64,000 nt of DNA from the NCBI GenBank assembly GCA_964019155.1, contig OZ025241.1, positions 84,549,457 through 84,613,456 on the forward strand, read 5' to 3'. Source of the stretch: Osedax fenrisi. Its lineage: Eukaryota; Annelida; Polychaeta; Sabellida; Siboglinidae. Both the position numbers and the translations under genes were made by a program. The notes under the pieces are model-generated. The model saw nothing but the letters and a program-made list of their open reading frames with translations, searched no databases and had not been told where the DNA came from. Positions 1 to 12,409 of this stretch are shown here, one piece after another; position 1 is the stretch's first letter; every line of letters starts with the position of its first letter.

Positions 1-377
1 ATTATTACTTTTTTATGTTAATTATATTATACATAATAATAAGTGTTCATCATAATTGATGAGCTAAATTAATAAATGAAATAATAGTATATTATAATAA
101 TTGTATTTAAAATTAATTACATTATTTCTCTCTTTATTACACATTATTAGTATATTATATATATTTATCAATATTCTATTACAAATTGTATGTGATTTTG
201 TATTTTATAATTATTACTTTTTTATGTTAATTATATTATATTGCTCTATACATAATAATAAGTGTTCATCTTAATTGATGAGCTAAATTAATAAATGAAA
301 TAATAGTATATTATAATAATTGTATTTAAAATTAATTAGATTATTTCTCTATTTATTACACATCATTGCAATATTAA

Positions 378-420
<43 letters not shown>

Positions 421-540
421 TAGATATATTTATAATTTTTTAAATATATTTTTTTTATAAATGTAAATAATTGTATATATTATTAGGGATGATTATTTTT
501 AATATATTTTAATATTCTAAAATTAACATTTATAATATAG
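1..540 (+). repeat. Intron 3 end of GPCR-A, with an internal 209-bp tandem duplication
   Basis: This is AT-rich intronic sequence just upstream of the TM4 exon. A segment starting at 1 is repeated from about 210 (both contain AAGTGTTCATC and GATGAGCTAAATT). The same segment occurs once near 52970-53130 in GPCR-B, so it belongs to the duplicated gene unit. A (TA)n run lies near 382-412. No coding signal is seen. Confidence 0.75.
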
Positions 541-641
541 TTCTAACCGGAGATGGACATTACTATGTTTTTTCATAATGTGGATCCTATCACTTGTATT
601 CAATATTATGTTGAGCTATTGGCCTTCCGGAGTCGTTGATG
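541..641 (+). CDS. GPCR-A exon (TM4), rhodopsin-family receptor, 5' part outside window
   Basis: This exon encodes transmembrane helix 4 of a class A GPCR, a plasma-membrane receptor of unknown ligand. It follows an acceptor (AATATAG) in phase 2 and ends before GTTAGT in phase 1. The reading begins SNRRWTLLC, carries the conserved TM4 tryptophan in IMWILS, and ends YWPSGVVD, an extracellular loop 2 style found in orphan invertebrate receptors. The GPCR-B exon at 53345-53445 has the same length. It differs at six bases and only one changes an amino acid (F to L), which argues for purifying selection. Exons for TM1-3 of this gene must lie left of the window. Direct reading is strong; the family assignment rests on the whole eight-exon model. 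Confidence 0.87.
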
Positions 642-1090
642 GTTAGTAAGTATAGTGATATCATTATATAGTTGAATAAGTTTATAGTTATATAGATATA
701 TAACATTATTAATTATTTTTTAAATCTAATAAAATCATACATATTTATAATTTGTTATGTATATAGTCATGGAGTTTACTTTTGTATTTATATAAAATAT
801 TGATATTTATGTACATTTTATTTTTGATATTGAAAACCTATTTGTGTTATACTTTTTAGAGTATTATATTATACTAATTTAAGCATTATTTTACATAATA
901 TGCATTTATATATATTTCATTCATAATTAACTGGCATGTTTTTAAAATCAATCAACGGTACAGTAATATAGCTAAGTTATTTATCATATTCAATATACAC
1001 TATATAACAGTGAATGTTTGTAGTATTATCATTATGTAATATCAGTATTTATATAATTCTTAACTATACATATTTATATATCATGAACAA

Positions 1091-1149
<59 letters not shown>

Positions 1150-1884
1150 TTAATTCAGTATATAGACAAATTATAAGGAGGATCAGTGAAAACGATCAGC
1201 TTTATTGATTCGAAATCTCCTAACAGTATGTGCAATATCATCATTTACATTCAAATAAAATAATAAAATACAAATAATGATAAACATAATAATAAAATCA
1301 TAGTAATATAAAAAAACAATGACATTATTAAATAAAAGGTTAATCACATTCGAAAATAATATGATAAATATGATAAAAACATAGATTGTATAATAAAATC
1401 AAATATTTAATATTTAAATATGATAACCTTTCAATTAAGTATATTATTTTTGAAAGTTTGATATTTAAATTATCTATTTCTAATTTAGATTAAATTACAT
1501 TAACAACTATTTGATGAAAATATAAAATCAGTAATTGAAAAAAATAATAAAATAATAAATAATCTAAAAAAAAATATCACATAATTGAAAACTATAATTA
1601 ATAATATGAATATTAATGCTAATAAATGTAATTATACAGAATATTATGCAAATATATTACTACACACTTAGAAAAAAAACTATTGAAAAAACAATAATTA
1701 ATCAGTCAATAAAATAATATCTGAAACTAATAATGTAAATTGTTTAGTAAAACTATTATTCTTTATAATTCAAAAAACATATATTTATTTTAAATTTTCT
1801 AAAGAAAATTATGAATTTAATCAATATCAAATAAAATAGATATAGTTATAACTAGGATTATAATTAGGATTATAATCCTAAATA

Positions 1885-1936
<52 letters not shown>

Positions 1937-2278
1937 GATTCCATAGAATTTGTATATTTAATAACAATAATATAACAAATTTATCTAAAAATAGACCTAG
2001 GTCTATAGGCCTATACAAATTATTCAAATAAAAATCATCATTAATCAAAAACGCTTGAAAATATTGGATGTTCCGACCAACGAAATACTTTGCATTCACT
2101 GATCATATACATATGTCGTATGTATATAAACGGATTTACTTCATATATATATATTAATATATATTAATATATATTAATATTAATTTAATTATTTATTTTT
2201 ATATATTCTCAACACTTGTGAGATTTTAAAATATAACGAGTGTCTAAATAAATAATTACCTTACCTTACCTTACCTTA

Positions 2279-2338
<60 letters not shown>

Positions 2339-2427
2339 CAAGTAATCTCATAGTTTAAATAATCAAATATTATCATTTTTGTATATATAATTATATAATT
2401 TCTAGTAAAATTTAACTCTATTCAAAG
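642..2427 (+). other. Intron 4 of GPCR-A
   Basis: This 1.8-kb AT-rich intron holds (TA)n runs near 1098-1146, 1889-1928 and 2281-2332, a short (TTACC)n stretch near 2260-2280, and a LINE 3'-end fragment at 1152-1382. Most of it aligns by eye to intron 4 of GPCR-B, which is longer because of extra LINE sequence. The ORF on the - strand at 1878-2099 is a by-product of a (TA)n run. Confidence 0.75.
1152..1382 (-). mobile_element. LINE 3'-end fragment
   Basis: Read on the - strand, this ends in a motif meaning roughly: AATAAAGCTGATCG, a short spacer, then CTGAATTAATTC. The same end appears at 54608-54830 (-) and inverted at 59690-59790 (+). The + strand copy is attached to LINE coding remnants, which identifies this piece as LINE 3' UTR. 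It has no coding capacity. Confidence 0.6.
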
Positions 2428-2570
2428 GATCGTGTAAAGTAATGTCGATATATCCGAGCAAATTGTGGAAAAAGATAAGCGGTGTTGTAGCTTTCATTTT
2501 ACAGTACGCTATTCCTGTTTCCTGTTTCGCAGGATGTTATATATTCATTATAAAGAAACTAACTAGTAAT
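2428..2570 (+). CDS. GPCR-A exon (TM5)
   Basis: This exon completes a glycine codon from the TM4 exon (phase 1). It reads SCKVMSIYPS, supplying the loop 2 cysteine that would pair with the TM3 cysteine. It then gives TM5, with the conserved proline in QYAIPV and the tyrosine in GCYIFI, and ends KKLTSN before donor GTCAGT in phase 0. The acceptor is TTCAAAG. The ATG at 2442 looks like a start but is internal, because the frame continues upstream to the splice site. GPCR-B has the same exon at 60775-60917 with four amino-acid replacements, two within FCFIG. The 3' neighbour is the loop 3 exon 632 bp away. Confidence 0.9.
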
Positions 2571-3202
2571 GTCAGTATTGTAGTATTGTATTATAGTTCG
2601 TCTAGTAATATCATAATTTTAATAATCTCGAATAATCTTTATTTATATTTGAATTAATTTATATTTTAGCAAATATATTTATAAACAATATACCAATATA
2701 ATATTAACTTCTTATATGAATATATAATCAGGATAATGTATAGATTAGTAGGTAATATGATAAAGGTAAAACTCCATCTAGAATCATAAAATATGTTATA
2801 CCTATATATAGGTATATATTAATATTTAGAAATTATTTCATATTACTCTACTTACAACATAATAAGGTTATTATTAAAACCAAGATGACATAACACGAGA
2901 GAGGTTTCGAACGAATATGATAGTAATTTGGTTAAGTAAAAATGCATATAGTTTCTGAATGAGATTGTATAACCCCATTAACATGACAATAACACTAATC
3001 ATAATATCATGGGTTTTGATAATAAAAAGTTATTTATATATATATTATGTAAATATAATATATTATAATGTATCAGTTATTATATTAACATTAATATTAC
3101 ATAAATATATACTAAATGTGGATATATTTGAACTTTGGTATACATATTATGCATTGTATAATATTACTTCGATAATTAACTTAACTACATATTATTATAC
3201 AG

Positions 3203-3289
3203 TCGATGGCTGGGCACAAATCTGAACAATATAAGGAGAGGGATAACCCTATTATTAATGAACAAAGAGAGTTAAGAAGAGCGAGACAA
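3203..3289 (+). CDS. GPCR-A exon (third intracellular loop)
   Basis: This 29-codon, charged, hydrophilic exon begins SMAGHKSEQYKE and ends ELRRARQ, directly before TM6 in the spliced product. The acceptor is TTATACAG and the donor GTTATA, both phase 0. The GPCR-B version at 61639-61725 has the same length and the same ending, and its substitutions keep the frame open. The adjacent stop (ATATAA) is intronic. Such basic residues at the base of TM6 usually contact G proteins; that role is inferred from the family. Confidence 0.82.
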
Positions 3290-5015
3290 GTTATATAATA
3301 TATATATATTACTATATATTTATTTATATTTATGATATACTTGATAATATCCTTATCTCATTCAACATTATTGTTAATATAAGTCCTAAACATACCTACC
3401 TACCCCTTAGATATATTAATTATATTATATTATATTATATAATAAGCATTAGCTGCATATTGTTCTTCCTAATTTGTATTAACGTATACGTTATATATTA
3501 ATATATTTATTGAAAAGGCATGCATCTAAAGTAGCACAACAATGACTCTCACTTCTATTAATACTTGATATACTTCATATTTATTTATGTACATTAAAAG
3601 AATACTTCGAAATTTTAACATTCCTATTCTTGATATCGTTATCCAATATAGTTTTATTAATTTATAAACCTATATTATAATATAAAATGCCCACATAGAA
3701 TAATACATTATTTCATCCTATTCCAAAACATATATTACTACTATCAATTATTAAAATATACTTATTGCAATTATATGTATCATATTCATAACATGTATTA
3801 ATAATATTGACTTCATAGTAATACAAATTAACAATCGTAATCATACTGTCACCTACTATACGTTTACATATACTATACCTAAATATATTTTCTAAATATG
3901 TGGTCACCCACCAACTAGGTATCTATTGTATCTCCTACTTATGTCCATTTCGATATTTCACTAGGATTATATTCAATATATATTTTAAAATATAACTAGG
4001 TAAAATAATCTTATATTCCTTGAATACCGGTACTATCCACTAGATTTTTAAACATACTAAAAATACTCCGATTCTTAAAAAAAACTCCACTCGATGAATC
4101 ATATCTCAATCATCACCCATATCTCAGATACCATTGTGTAGTAGTATTTTTGAAATAGATGCCTCTAATTAACTAATCTCCTATTTAATACGTATTAAAG
4201 AGTACTCTTTAACAATCTATGTATTTCTCTATAAAGTGTGTTCACCTATGTAATTTCATATAAACATCTATTATAAATATCACTTATCATAATTTCTACT
4301 CTAAATAGAAATAAGTAGGTCTAATATAGACAAATTATGTTTAACTAATAGAGTATCTATGATACGATATACCATAATATTATAATATAAACTATCCTCC
4401 TGGTTAGAATCAAATTATATTACCCTGTTCTAGTTTACTTTATATATTTCATATCTATATTTCCTATCAGATAATAGTAGTATTTCGACATATCTAATTA
4501 ATATTATAAATATTTAATTACCATATGTATTAAAAATAGTAATAATAACCATATGTATTAAAAATAGCAATAATAAGATTATTATAAATATGTTATTATA
4601 CCTTATATATGTTATTTTATAAGTAACTATTTAATACAATTCCTTATTAATTAATATACTTGTTTATAATATATAATAACATAGCTATATAATATACAAA
4701 ATATTATATTTAATCTTTAATATATCATTAATTTTGTAATTCATAATATGTAATTAATATTTATGGTAAGAGATTCACATATAATTATTTCTAACAAATA
4801 TCGAGAAAACACAATTCATTAATTTAAATTATAGTTAGATAACAATAATTTATCACAAATTAAAACATTGTAATAGATATATTCAACATTATATATATAT
4901 AACTATAATTTATGTTTGTATATTACTGTGATATTATTATAGTGTCATTGAACCTAATACAAGTATAGAACATTATAATATATAGTATCTACTATAATGT
5001 TAATATATTGTTTAG
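3290..5015 (+). other. Intron 6 of GPCR-A
   Basis: This is 1.7 kb of AT-rich sequence. I see no mobile element with recognisable ends and no exon-like stretch. The - strand ORF at 3713-3907 has no motif and is taken as chance. Confidence 0.6.
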
Positions 5016-5163
5016 GCAAAAGCTCATATGAATGTACATGTGACATTGGCCCTATTTATCGTATGCTACATCATCTGTCATTCCACGAATAAGTTCATTT
5101 TCCTAGCCTTTAATTTCGGTTACATATTGGATTTCTCCGGTGTTCTCTATAACTTGTCTGTTA
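5016..5163 (+). CDS. GPCR-A exon (TM6, loop 3 and start of TM7)
   Basis: After acceptor TTTAG this exon reads AKAHMNVHVTLALF, then VCYIICHSTNKF, then FGYILDFSGVLYNLSV, and ends in phase 1 before GTTGCA. The sequence matches the shape of TM6, a short extracellular loop 3 and the start of TM7. The usual CWxP toggle motif of TM6 is not present: the position reads ICHS, so both the tryptophan and the proline are missing. An alternative donor at 5160 (GTTAGT) would be phase 0, which does not fit the next exon. No counterpart is in the window for GPCR-B, which runs off the right edge. Confidence 0.87.
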
Positions 5164-5946
5164 GTTGCATATAATGATATTTTGTTTAATAAATAATATA
5201 TATTATCAAGGTAAATGTTTGTCAAATGTTAATTATATTATTACTAATAACTTATCATTTAAAATGTTCTATTATATACGTTACTATTTTAATATATTAT
5301 ATTTCATATATTCGTGTATTATTTATTTCTGTCCTATATAAAGTATGTAAATGTGATGTAATAGTGGATTATTAAATTATATTCTATTTTAATATAATAA
5401 TATACATTAATATAGGTCATTACATTTTTAGATTGAAACACCATGCATAATGAGTAGGAGTTAAAGCCATATGTGTATAAGCGTGTGTATCGCCTATATA
5501 TAGCTCTTAAAATATATAAACATTAAACTCGTATTTTATTAAACAATAAAGCTTTTATATGTTTACAGAAAATAATTAATTTCTATTATATTTTATTTAA
5601 TATGTTTCCTATATCTATATTATAAATTTGAGATTTTAATATAAATAATGGCATCATCTTTAAGAAACTTGATAGGAAATCCTAGCCTATATCTAATATA
5701 TATTTAAAAGTTTATAGAAATTACCGCATTTTGTGAATACTATTTTAAAATAATAACACTGATTAATATAATAAAGTTTATTATATATAATTTAATTGTA
5801 GTATAAATATTATAATATTATTTAATATACGCATCGAAATTATATAGTCTAAAATGTACACTCAACGTCATTATAAATTATATAAATCAAATTAAATGTG
5901 GAAGAATAAATAAGTGTATTATATGGTGAATATATGATGATGATGA

Positions 5947-5996
<50 letters not shown>

Positions 5997-6373
5997 TACA
6001 TTTATTATGGTATAAAATAATAACAGATTATAATCAGAAATTTAATTTCAATACCAGGAAGGGAATTTTACCAGATCATGTTTTCGATTGGACGATATAT
6101 ATATAAATCGTAATTATTGATATAGTTGGAGGACAAGTTTGGAGGACAAGTTTGGAAGATATTTCTTCATTATTTATATTTACGTCACTATATGTATGTA
6201 CAATATACACATAATTTAATAATTATATATAAAAATATATATTATTAAAATAAATTGTTCTAGAAAGTGTTACAAATAATAGTTCAACAACCCCCATTTT
6301 ATATGGTTCTAGTCTATTTTGTCGGATGTTTTAAATAATATATTTAATATTTCATTATTAAAATAATTATAAG
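5164..6373 (+). other. Intron 7 of GPCR-A
   Basis: This is AT-rich and contains a short (GAT)n plus a (TA)n run at about 5936-5994. Two copies of GGAGGACAAGTTTGGA lie in tandem near 6127-6155. No other structure is seen. Confidence 0.6.
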
Positions 6374-6534
6374 CCTATCTCGATCGGGTATTGATGGTAT
6401 TCACGAACTGCTGCGTAAACCCAATAATATACTCGCTGAAGTATGACGCATTCCGTAAAGCACTGAAACACATCCTGGTTACAAGAATACTCGGTCGTAC
6501 TACGGCGCCACCTATGTTCTCTTCGGATGAATAA
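6374..6534 (+). CDS. GPCR-A last exon (TM7 with NPxxY, C-terminal tail)
   Basis: The exon completes a threonine codon (phase 1) and reads YLDRVLMVFTNCC, then VNPIIYSLKYDAF, the classical TM7 NPxxY motif followed by the amphipathic helix 8. The tail is short, ends APPMFSSDE and stops at TAA 6532-6534. The acceptor is TTATAAG. GC content is visibly higher than the surroundings. TM7 seems about five residues longer than usual between SG and NP, so the exact splice junction could be slightly different. Together with the upstream exons this gives about 212 residues of the receptor inside the window. Confidence 0.9.
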
Positions 6535-7869
6535 AATGACTAACAACATATAGAACAATATTTGAAATAAATATTAATTAATCTATATATCAAAAAGAAA
6601 TTATAATTTCACTGGATATAAAATTTACTATGTATGTATTATGGTAGAATTTATTATTTAATATTTATATATATTAATTCATTACATAGTTTAGAATTAT
6701 TTATTAAATAAACTTGTGTTTATAATGATCATATATTTAATATTAATAATAAAATAAGTATATACAATTGTATTATTTATTATTTACTATTCATAAATAT
6801 GTTGATAAATTATATTACATGTTATATAAATACATTATAAATATGTCGTATACTTTTTATTTAATTTTATATACATTTAATTTTACCTTATTTTTAATAA
6901 TACGTATCATATTATATATTATTTTATTCCTTTTACATTAATATATTTGTCAGCGGTGCCATAATTTTCAAATAAGTTCAATATAATTGATTTCAAAAGA
7001 ATACAATATATTAATTTATCAAGATTCATACACAAATCATATCCATATTCATATCGCTAATTAATTATCTTATCTGGTGCCTATTAAGAATTCCTGATCA
7101 ATGTTTACATCACTTATGTGTGGGAATTGATTTTTTTATGAATTTGAATACATCTCCTTCTTTATTTAAAGCTGTAATTACATTATTCATTAAACCTAAT
7201 TATTAGACCAATTTTTATATATAGAGGTTTCAGAAGGACTTTTAACGATTAACAAGCTGTTCTTGAATAATATTACCTGACCAGGTACCATATTTTCACG
7301 AACTGACAAATCACGTTGAACATAATGATAATGGTAGTCTGCTCGACTATCCCTGAGGCAAAGATAAATATAAATAATATATACAAATTTATATATATAT
7401 ATATATATATATTAATAAAATAATTATTTTCATATTAATATTATTACTTATTTTCAATAAAAATGCCCCTTTTTCAAGATTTTCAAAAAAAATTAAAATG
7501 TAATACATAAAAAAAGTAGATTCAATTTTGAAAAACTGTTTATATATTTTAAATCAGTGTTAAAAAGTAGTCTAGAATCTGTTAACATATTTCAATTCAG
7601 AAATATGATGCAGTCCAGTTTAATATTTAGAAATTAAGTATGCTACTTATTTTAATATAATACATATTATTTTTTGTTTGTAAATAAATTATGCATACTT
7701 ATAATATCGAAAATAATACGAATAAAGTAGAAGAAATTAATGTAAAAGTAGAAATAAAGATTACATTATATTCAAAATATATAACGAATTAAAAATTAAA
7801 AATGTTAAAATAAAATTTGAGGAGGAAACTAATAGTATAAGATACAAAATCACAAGGTTACAATATAAT
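6535..7869. other. AT-rich sequence downstream of GPCR-A
   Basis: Possible AATAAA poly(A) signals lie at 6566-6571 and 6707-6712, but such hexamers are common by chance in this composition. A slightly less AT-biased patch at 7040-7340 might be old LINE sequence; I could not read a convincing motif in it. A (TA)n run lies near 7391-7411. Confidence 0.4.
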
Positions 7870-8562
7870 TTAAAATATTATTGCCGAAGGGAATAAGGAA
7901 ATAGATATTAATTTTCTTTTATGAGTATTTAATTTATTCCAAAGTATTGCTCCATATGAAATTAAATAATTGTTTATATAGTAATATTTATTATAAGGTT
8001 GTTTGAAATTAAAATTACTTCTTGTATTAATTTTTTTTAGTTATTCTTTTATAATCGACTTCAAGTTTTATATATTTTATGTATACATATTAGAGATTTA
8101 TATTTACATAACTCAATTATATTCAATAACTTATATTTAAACATTTTTTTATGACTAAAATTAAAGGGTTTAGAAAAAAATAATGTTAATACTTATTTTA
8201 TTACAATATGAATACAGTTTATATAAGATTTATAACCTGTTCATATTTCAACAAAAAATAAATTAATTGTGAATGACAATTTCATAATATAGTTTAAACA
8301 TAGCTTATTCATTAAGGTAGTAGGATAATTTTTGTATAATATAATTTTTAATATTTTATTATTGTGAAAATGAAAATGGTATTTCCAGTTCAATGAACTA
8401 CAATGATTAGAACATGAATTTTGTATCATAAACTTTAACTAAAAGCATGCAATCATTATATTAAATTCTATATTATTTCTGAAGGATTTGTAGCAATGTT
8501 AGTAATGTTAATTGTTAAATTATTATCACTTACTCATATTATTATCATATATTACCCTATAT

Positions 8563-10139
8563 CAGTATTTCCCAACGGGGTTTCTACCGCTCCCCGGGGA
8601 GCGATATGGGGGTGATTTCAAGGAGGGAGCGTTTGGGGAGCAATTTGTGAAGATATCATCTGGTTAACGGGCGATACTTTGGAATTATGTTAATATTTTA
8701 CGCTATGAAGCCTAGATTAATGACTATTTCAGGAAAGCGCACCCTGATAAGGCTAGTAACCATATAGAATATGTTGAACTGTTGAAAAATAATTTATTTC
8801 AAAGAAATACAATAAATAATTATTTTTCAAAAGTTACAAATACCAATGATACTGGATTAAAATTATCCTATAAAATTGCAAAGTTAGATGGCAAAAATGG
8901 CAAACATCGTACTATAGGTGCAATTTAAATAAAACCTGTAATAAAAGAAATTGCAGAAGAATTAAATGAAAATGCTAAAAAATGTATTAATTCAATCTTT
9001 TAAGCAATAATACTATAATGCGTAGAATTGATGAAATGAATGAAAAAATTTAAAATAAATTATGTGACTATTTAAAAGACCTCAATTCTCTATGCAAATT
9101 GATGAGTCAATATTGAATATTAATAATAAATCTTTACAAATTTATTATATTATATTTATATAATATTTTGGATATATCCTAATAATTATTATAGTATAAT
9201 ATAATATTTCATATTATGTATTTTAAAATATAATTGGATTTATAATATAACGACATTTTGGAATTTAACATAATTTATTTTATAAAATCATATATATATA
9301 TATATAATTAAGTTTTATATTACGTGAAATATAAATTAAATATTACATTTTATATAATTGAAATCTCGTGAAAGCAAAAAATGTTGAAATCTATAAACAG
9401 CAACTATAGTTATATGAAAAAATGAATTGTTCCATTTTCCCCGATTACAAAACATGAATAATGAACAAGAGATCAACGAACATGATACATTGGAATATAA
9501 TTCATACCTTAACTTGCTAATAGAGAATATTAATACACGATACCAATATTTAATTAAGCTTGACATTCCACCATTATTACTTTCACTATTTGATTCTTAC
9601 ATTACAGATTTTCATCTAATTATACAAGATAATATAATAGAAATTCAATGTAATAATGAATATAAAGCAGAATTTAAAACTATTAGTCTTTTCAGAAATT
9701 TGGAAATATATAAAGCTGTAGGTGGCCTATTTGGTGGCATTTCCTAAATCGAATTATTGGTAACGTATTTATAACAGGTTTATTGAATTATTTATCTTTA
9801 AGAATATATTATAATATTATGTACTTACAGGTTTTAACGCTGTTATGAATATATTAACAAAATCAAGAAACCGTTTAAAAATAATAAATAGAGGAGATTT
9901 GAGATTATACTTAACAAATATTGAATCAGACATAGAATAAATGTTAACATATCATCAACCAAAAGGATAACATTAATATTTATATCATATTATTATTACA
10001 ATAAATTCTATTTATACTATTTAGCTTATATATAATGTATACATTATAAATAATGTATTATTAATTATAATAGGGTGGGGCGAAAATATTTTTTTTTATA
10101 AAAGTGTTTAATTTGAAAAAAAAAGGCTGGGAATCACTG
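8563..10139 (+). mobile_element. hAT DNA transposon, decayed, nested in the LINE
   Basis: The left end reads CAGTATTTCCCAACGG. The right end, reverse-complemented, reads CAGTGATTCCCAGCC, the typical terminal style of hAT elements. The 8-bp target duplication CCCTATAT is perfect at 8555-8562 and 10140-10147. The first 150 bases are notably GC-rich. The interior encodes transposase remnants. It is too broken to be autonomous. It inserted into a LINE, so it is younger than that copy. Confidence 0.88.
8728..9747 (+). pseudogene. hAT transposase remnant
   Basis: Coding-like segments include HIEYVELLKNN (near 8760), then KIAKLDGKNGKHRTIG, reminiscent of the conserved block of ZBED/SCAND3-type hAT transposases, then an intact 106-codon ORF at 9427-9747 containing KLDIPPLLLSLF and ending AVGGLFGGIS. 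Stops (for example TAA near 8926) separate the pieces. The family call is by motif memory; the catalytic residues cannot be verified. The - strand ORF at 9336-9566 is a shadow. Confidence 0.6.
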
Positions 10140-11399
10140 CCCTATATCATTGATTATCAAATTTTATTTTAATTTTGTTGGCTGAATAATCACTAATTAT
10201 AGTATCTCTGTCATCGGTAAATAGTATACTATTATTATTAATGGAATAGGTTGACATGTCATGTGTAATAAATACAATAAAAAGGAGCCGCCAATAATAG
10301 ACCCCTGGGGTATATCATAGTATGTATTACTGTAATTGGACTAAAATGTATTGTATGTTGTGAATTGAGTTATATCTTGAATATATGACAGAGATAATCT
10401 GCATATACAATAAAAGTCAATATTTTTAGGAGTATTTCTTGGTTGATAAAGTCAAATACTTTTTTTAAATCAATAACTAGGCAAAAACATTAATTAATGG
10501 AGATCTAATAATAACTTTCCGATGGTCTTCTATATAATGGATGGTAATGGGGCCTTTCCGAAACCCAAATTATTAACTACTAATGATGTTATTAAAAGTA
10601 CAGAAAGAAAGAGATTTTCTAAAATTTTGAAAATGTAATAATTAAACGTATGGGTCTCTAAATATCAAGTTCATTATAATTACCAGATGTATAGATGGGA
10701 ATAACATGGATTTTTTTTTAATATGAAAAAGTGTCTGTAAAAAAGAAAAATTAAAATATATGTTAAGTGTTCAGCTATAGTGGGCGAGATTAATTGTATG
10801 AGTTTCATTGATATATTAAGTTCATCCTTAAATATTATTGGAGAAAGATTATCAATAGATGTAATGACCTCACTATAGTGTAACAATTATAATTGTGATA
10901 GGAGATACAAATAATGAAAATATATTACTATTTGTAAGGTAGTCGTTGACATATTTATTAGGCGGACACATGTGTTTAGATAATTTACTACCGATTTATA
11001 TAAAGTGTTCATTACATTTATTTACTATTGTTTCCTTTTTAATTTATCTTCCATGAATGTCAAGTTCTGATATTTGTAGATGACTTTTTTGTATAGGATT
11101 AATCGATAAATTTAAAATTGATTTAGAATGATTTATATTTTGATGAGTTTTTTAAATTATTATTTTAGTACTTTAATATTTCTATATAATAATTAGCAAA
11201 TTTTTTATATTTTAATAATAATATATTGACTATTTTGTTGTATGTTGTTATTGTTGTTGTCAAAGTATGTATTTAAACACATCATTAATAATAATAATTC
11301 TATAATTTGTATCGAACAATATATATCACATATAGATATAAATAGCGAATGTATATAATTAGTACGATAATATTACGATGCGAAACGAACATCAATGTT

Positions 11400-11840
11400 A
11401 GGCGATAAGAAATTGTTTTAATTTTTTTTTTAAAGTATTAATTATTAGATTTTTATTTCTAAGAGAAGGGGGTAATTTATTCCATCTAATTGATGATGTT
11501 GAGGTGAATTTTTTCCTTTCGTATTTGATATAATGAGTAATCAGTTGGTATAGTTTAATAGCATTATGTTTTATTTTTTTTTCTAAATTAAAGGGTAAGC
11601 TATAAGTAATATTCTTTTTAAGTATTGTAAGTATTTTGTAGTTGATAGAGTCTTCAGTGTTTAGACAGTAAAGTTTGTTACGTAAGCATGTAATGCTAGT
11701 TGTATAGTCAGTCTTCTGTAGTTTCTGATTAAACGGTTAATACTGTTGTAAACGAATGGAATATTTATTTTTCCTTTATAACTACTGTTATTTATGTTAT
11801 TTAAGGTCGATATTCTAATATTTGTATGTGAAAATTAATA
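11400..11840 (-). pseudogene. C-terminal remnant of another LINE ORF
   Basis: On the - strand this reads like the end of a LINE ORF2, with TSSIRWNKLPPSLRN followed by a lysine-rich stretch and a stop. It sits just upstream (in LINE direction) of the 7.87-11.3 kb LINE, but it is a separate 3' end. It may be a second 5'-truncated copy. Confidence 0.55.
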
Positions 11841-11917
11841 TTATCTTATGATATATAATATTTAAATATAGTATAGACTAGTGTATTATCAAATATATTA
11901 TAATGAATAATGAATAC

Positions 11918-12033
11918 AAACTATAGTAATTATTAAATACTAAATTTAAAAAGTAAAAAATAATTACTCGAAACATTTTGTAGTATACATTTTGTAATAT
12001 TTACAATTTAGTATTTAATAATTACTATAGTTT
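11918..12033. repeat. Short hairpin element
   Basis: Near-perfect inverted repeats (ACTATAGTAATTATTAAATA at the left, its reverse complement at the right, about 28 bp) flank a loop of about 60 bp. It may be a tiny MITE or a hairpin. No target duplication was established. Confidence 0.6.
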
Positions 12034-12409
12034 ATCATTATGATAATAAGTGAAAACTACATCTAAGTTCCTGGATGGGATGAAAGGACTCAACCAAATA
12101 AAATAAATGAAAAAATGAAATATATATATATATGATGTCCCAAGTTCGACTCCAATCAGTTATTGCTTTTTATCTTGTGTATATCAATAACTTAATAATT
12201 ATTAAATTAAAACACAAGGAAAACAAATATTATTTGTTTTGTAGTATCCTGCTCATCACAATTATTTATAATTTGTACAAGTCTATGACTTCTTGATGTT
12301 CAATTTATATACGTTATTTATATTGTTTTCGATGTTTATATATACGTGATTCAATGAATACATATTATTATATAGTAGGGTATTCAGTAGTGGAGAACAT
12401 GATGTAGGG

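Larger units (their letters stand above)
7870..11300 (-). mobile_element. Decayed non-LTR retrotransposon (LINE), interrupted by a hAT element
   Basis: Read on the - strand from high to low coordinates, it shows a pre-RT region (about 10690-10890), reverse transcriptase motifs (FGFRKG, then a degenerate acidic motif in VIDLKKVFDF, then IPQGSIIG, then an FTDD box near 10210) and, beyond the hAT insertion, a C-terminal part (near 8241-8429 and 7880-8040, with SYGAILWNKL). Stops and frameshifts are everywhere. The order of parts across the inserted hAT shows it was one LINE before the insertion. The clade is uncertain (CR1/Jockey-like). Confidence 0.7.

Noticed and set aside
2258..2280. (TTACC)n as a telomere-like repeat
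   Set aside because: Only about four units next to a (TA)n run; this is a simple microsatellite.
2442..2657. ATG at 2442 (and 60789) as the start of a small secreted or membrane protein
   Set aside because: The frame continues upstream to an acceptor that completes the glycine codon of the TM4 exon. It is an internal methionine.
2959..3225. 88-codon + strand ORF with hydrophobic stretches that looks like TM6-TM7 of GPCR-A
   Set aside because: The paralogous segment in GPCR-B (61420-61640) is full of stops and indels. The true TM6 exon at 5016-5163 and the loop 3 exon at 3203 splice in phase, so this is intron sequence.
6367..6558. - strand ORF over the last GPCR-A exon
   Set aside because: It is the antisense shadow of the NPxxY exon, which has the expected TM7 motif on the + strand.
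12130..12175. B-box-like AGTTCGACTCC as a tRNA gene or SINE
   Set aside because: No A-box at the right distance and no acceptor stem pairing were found.
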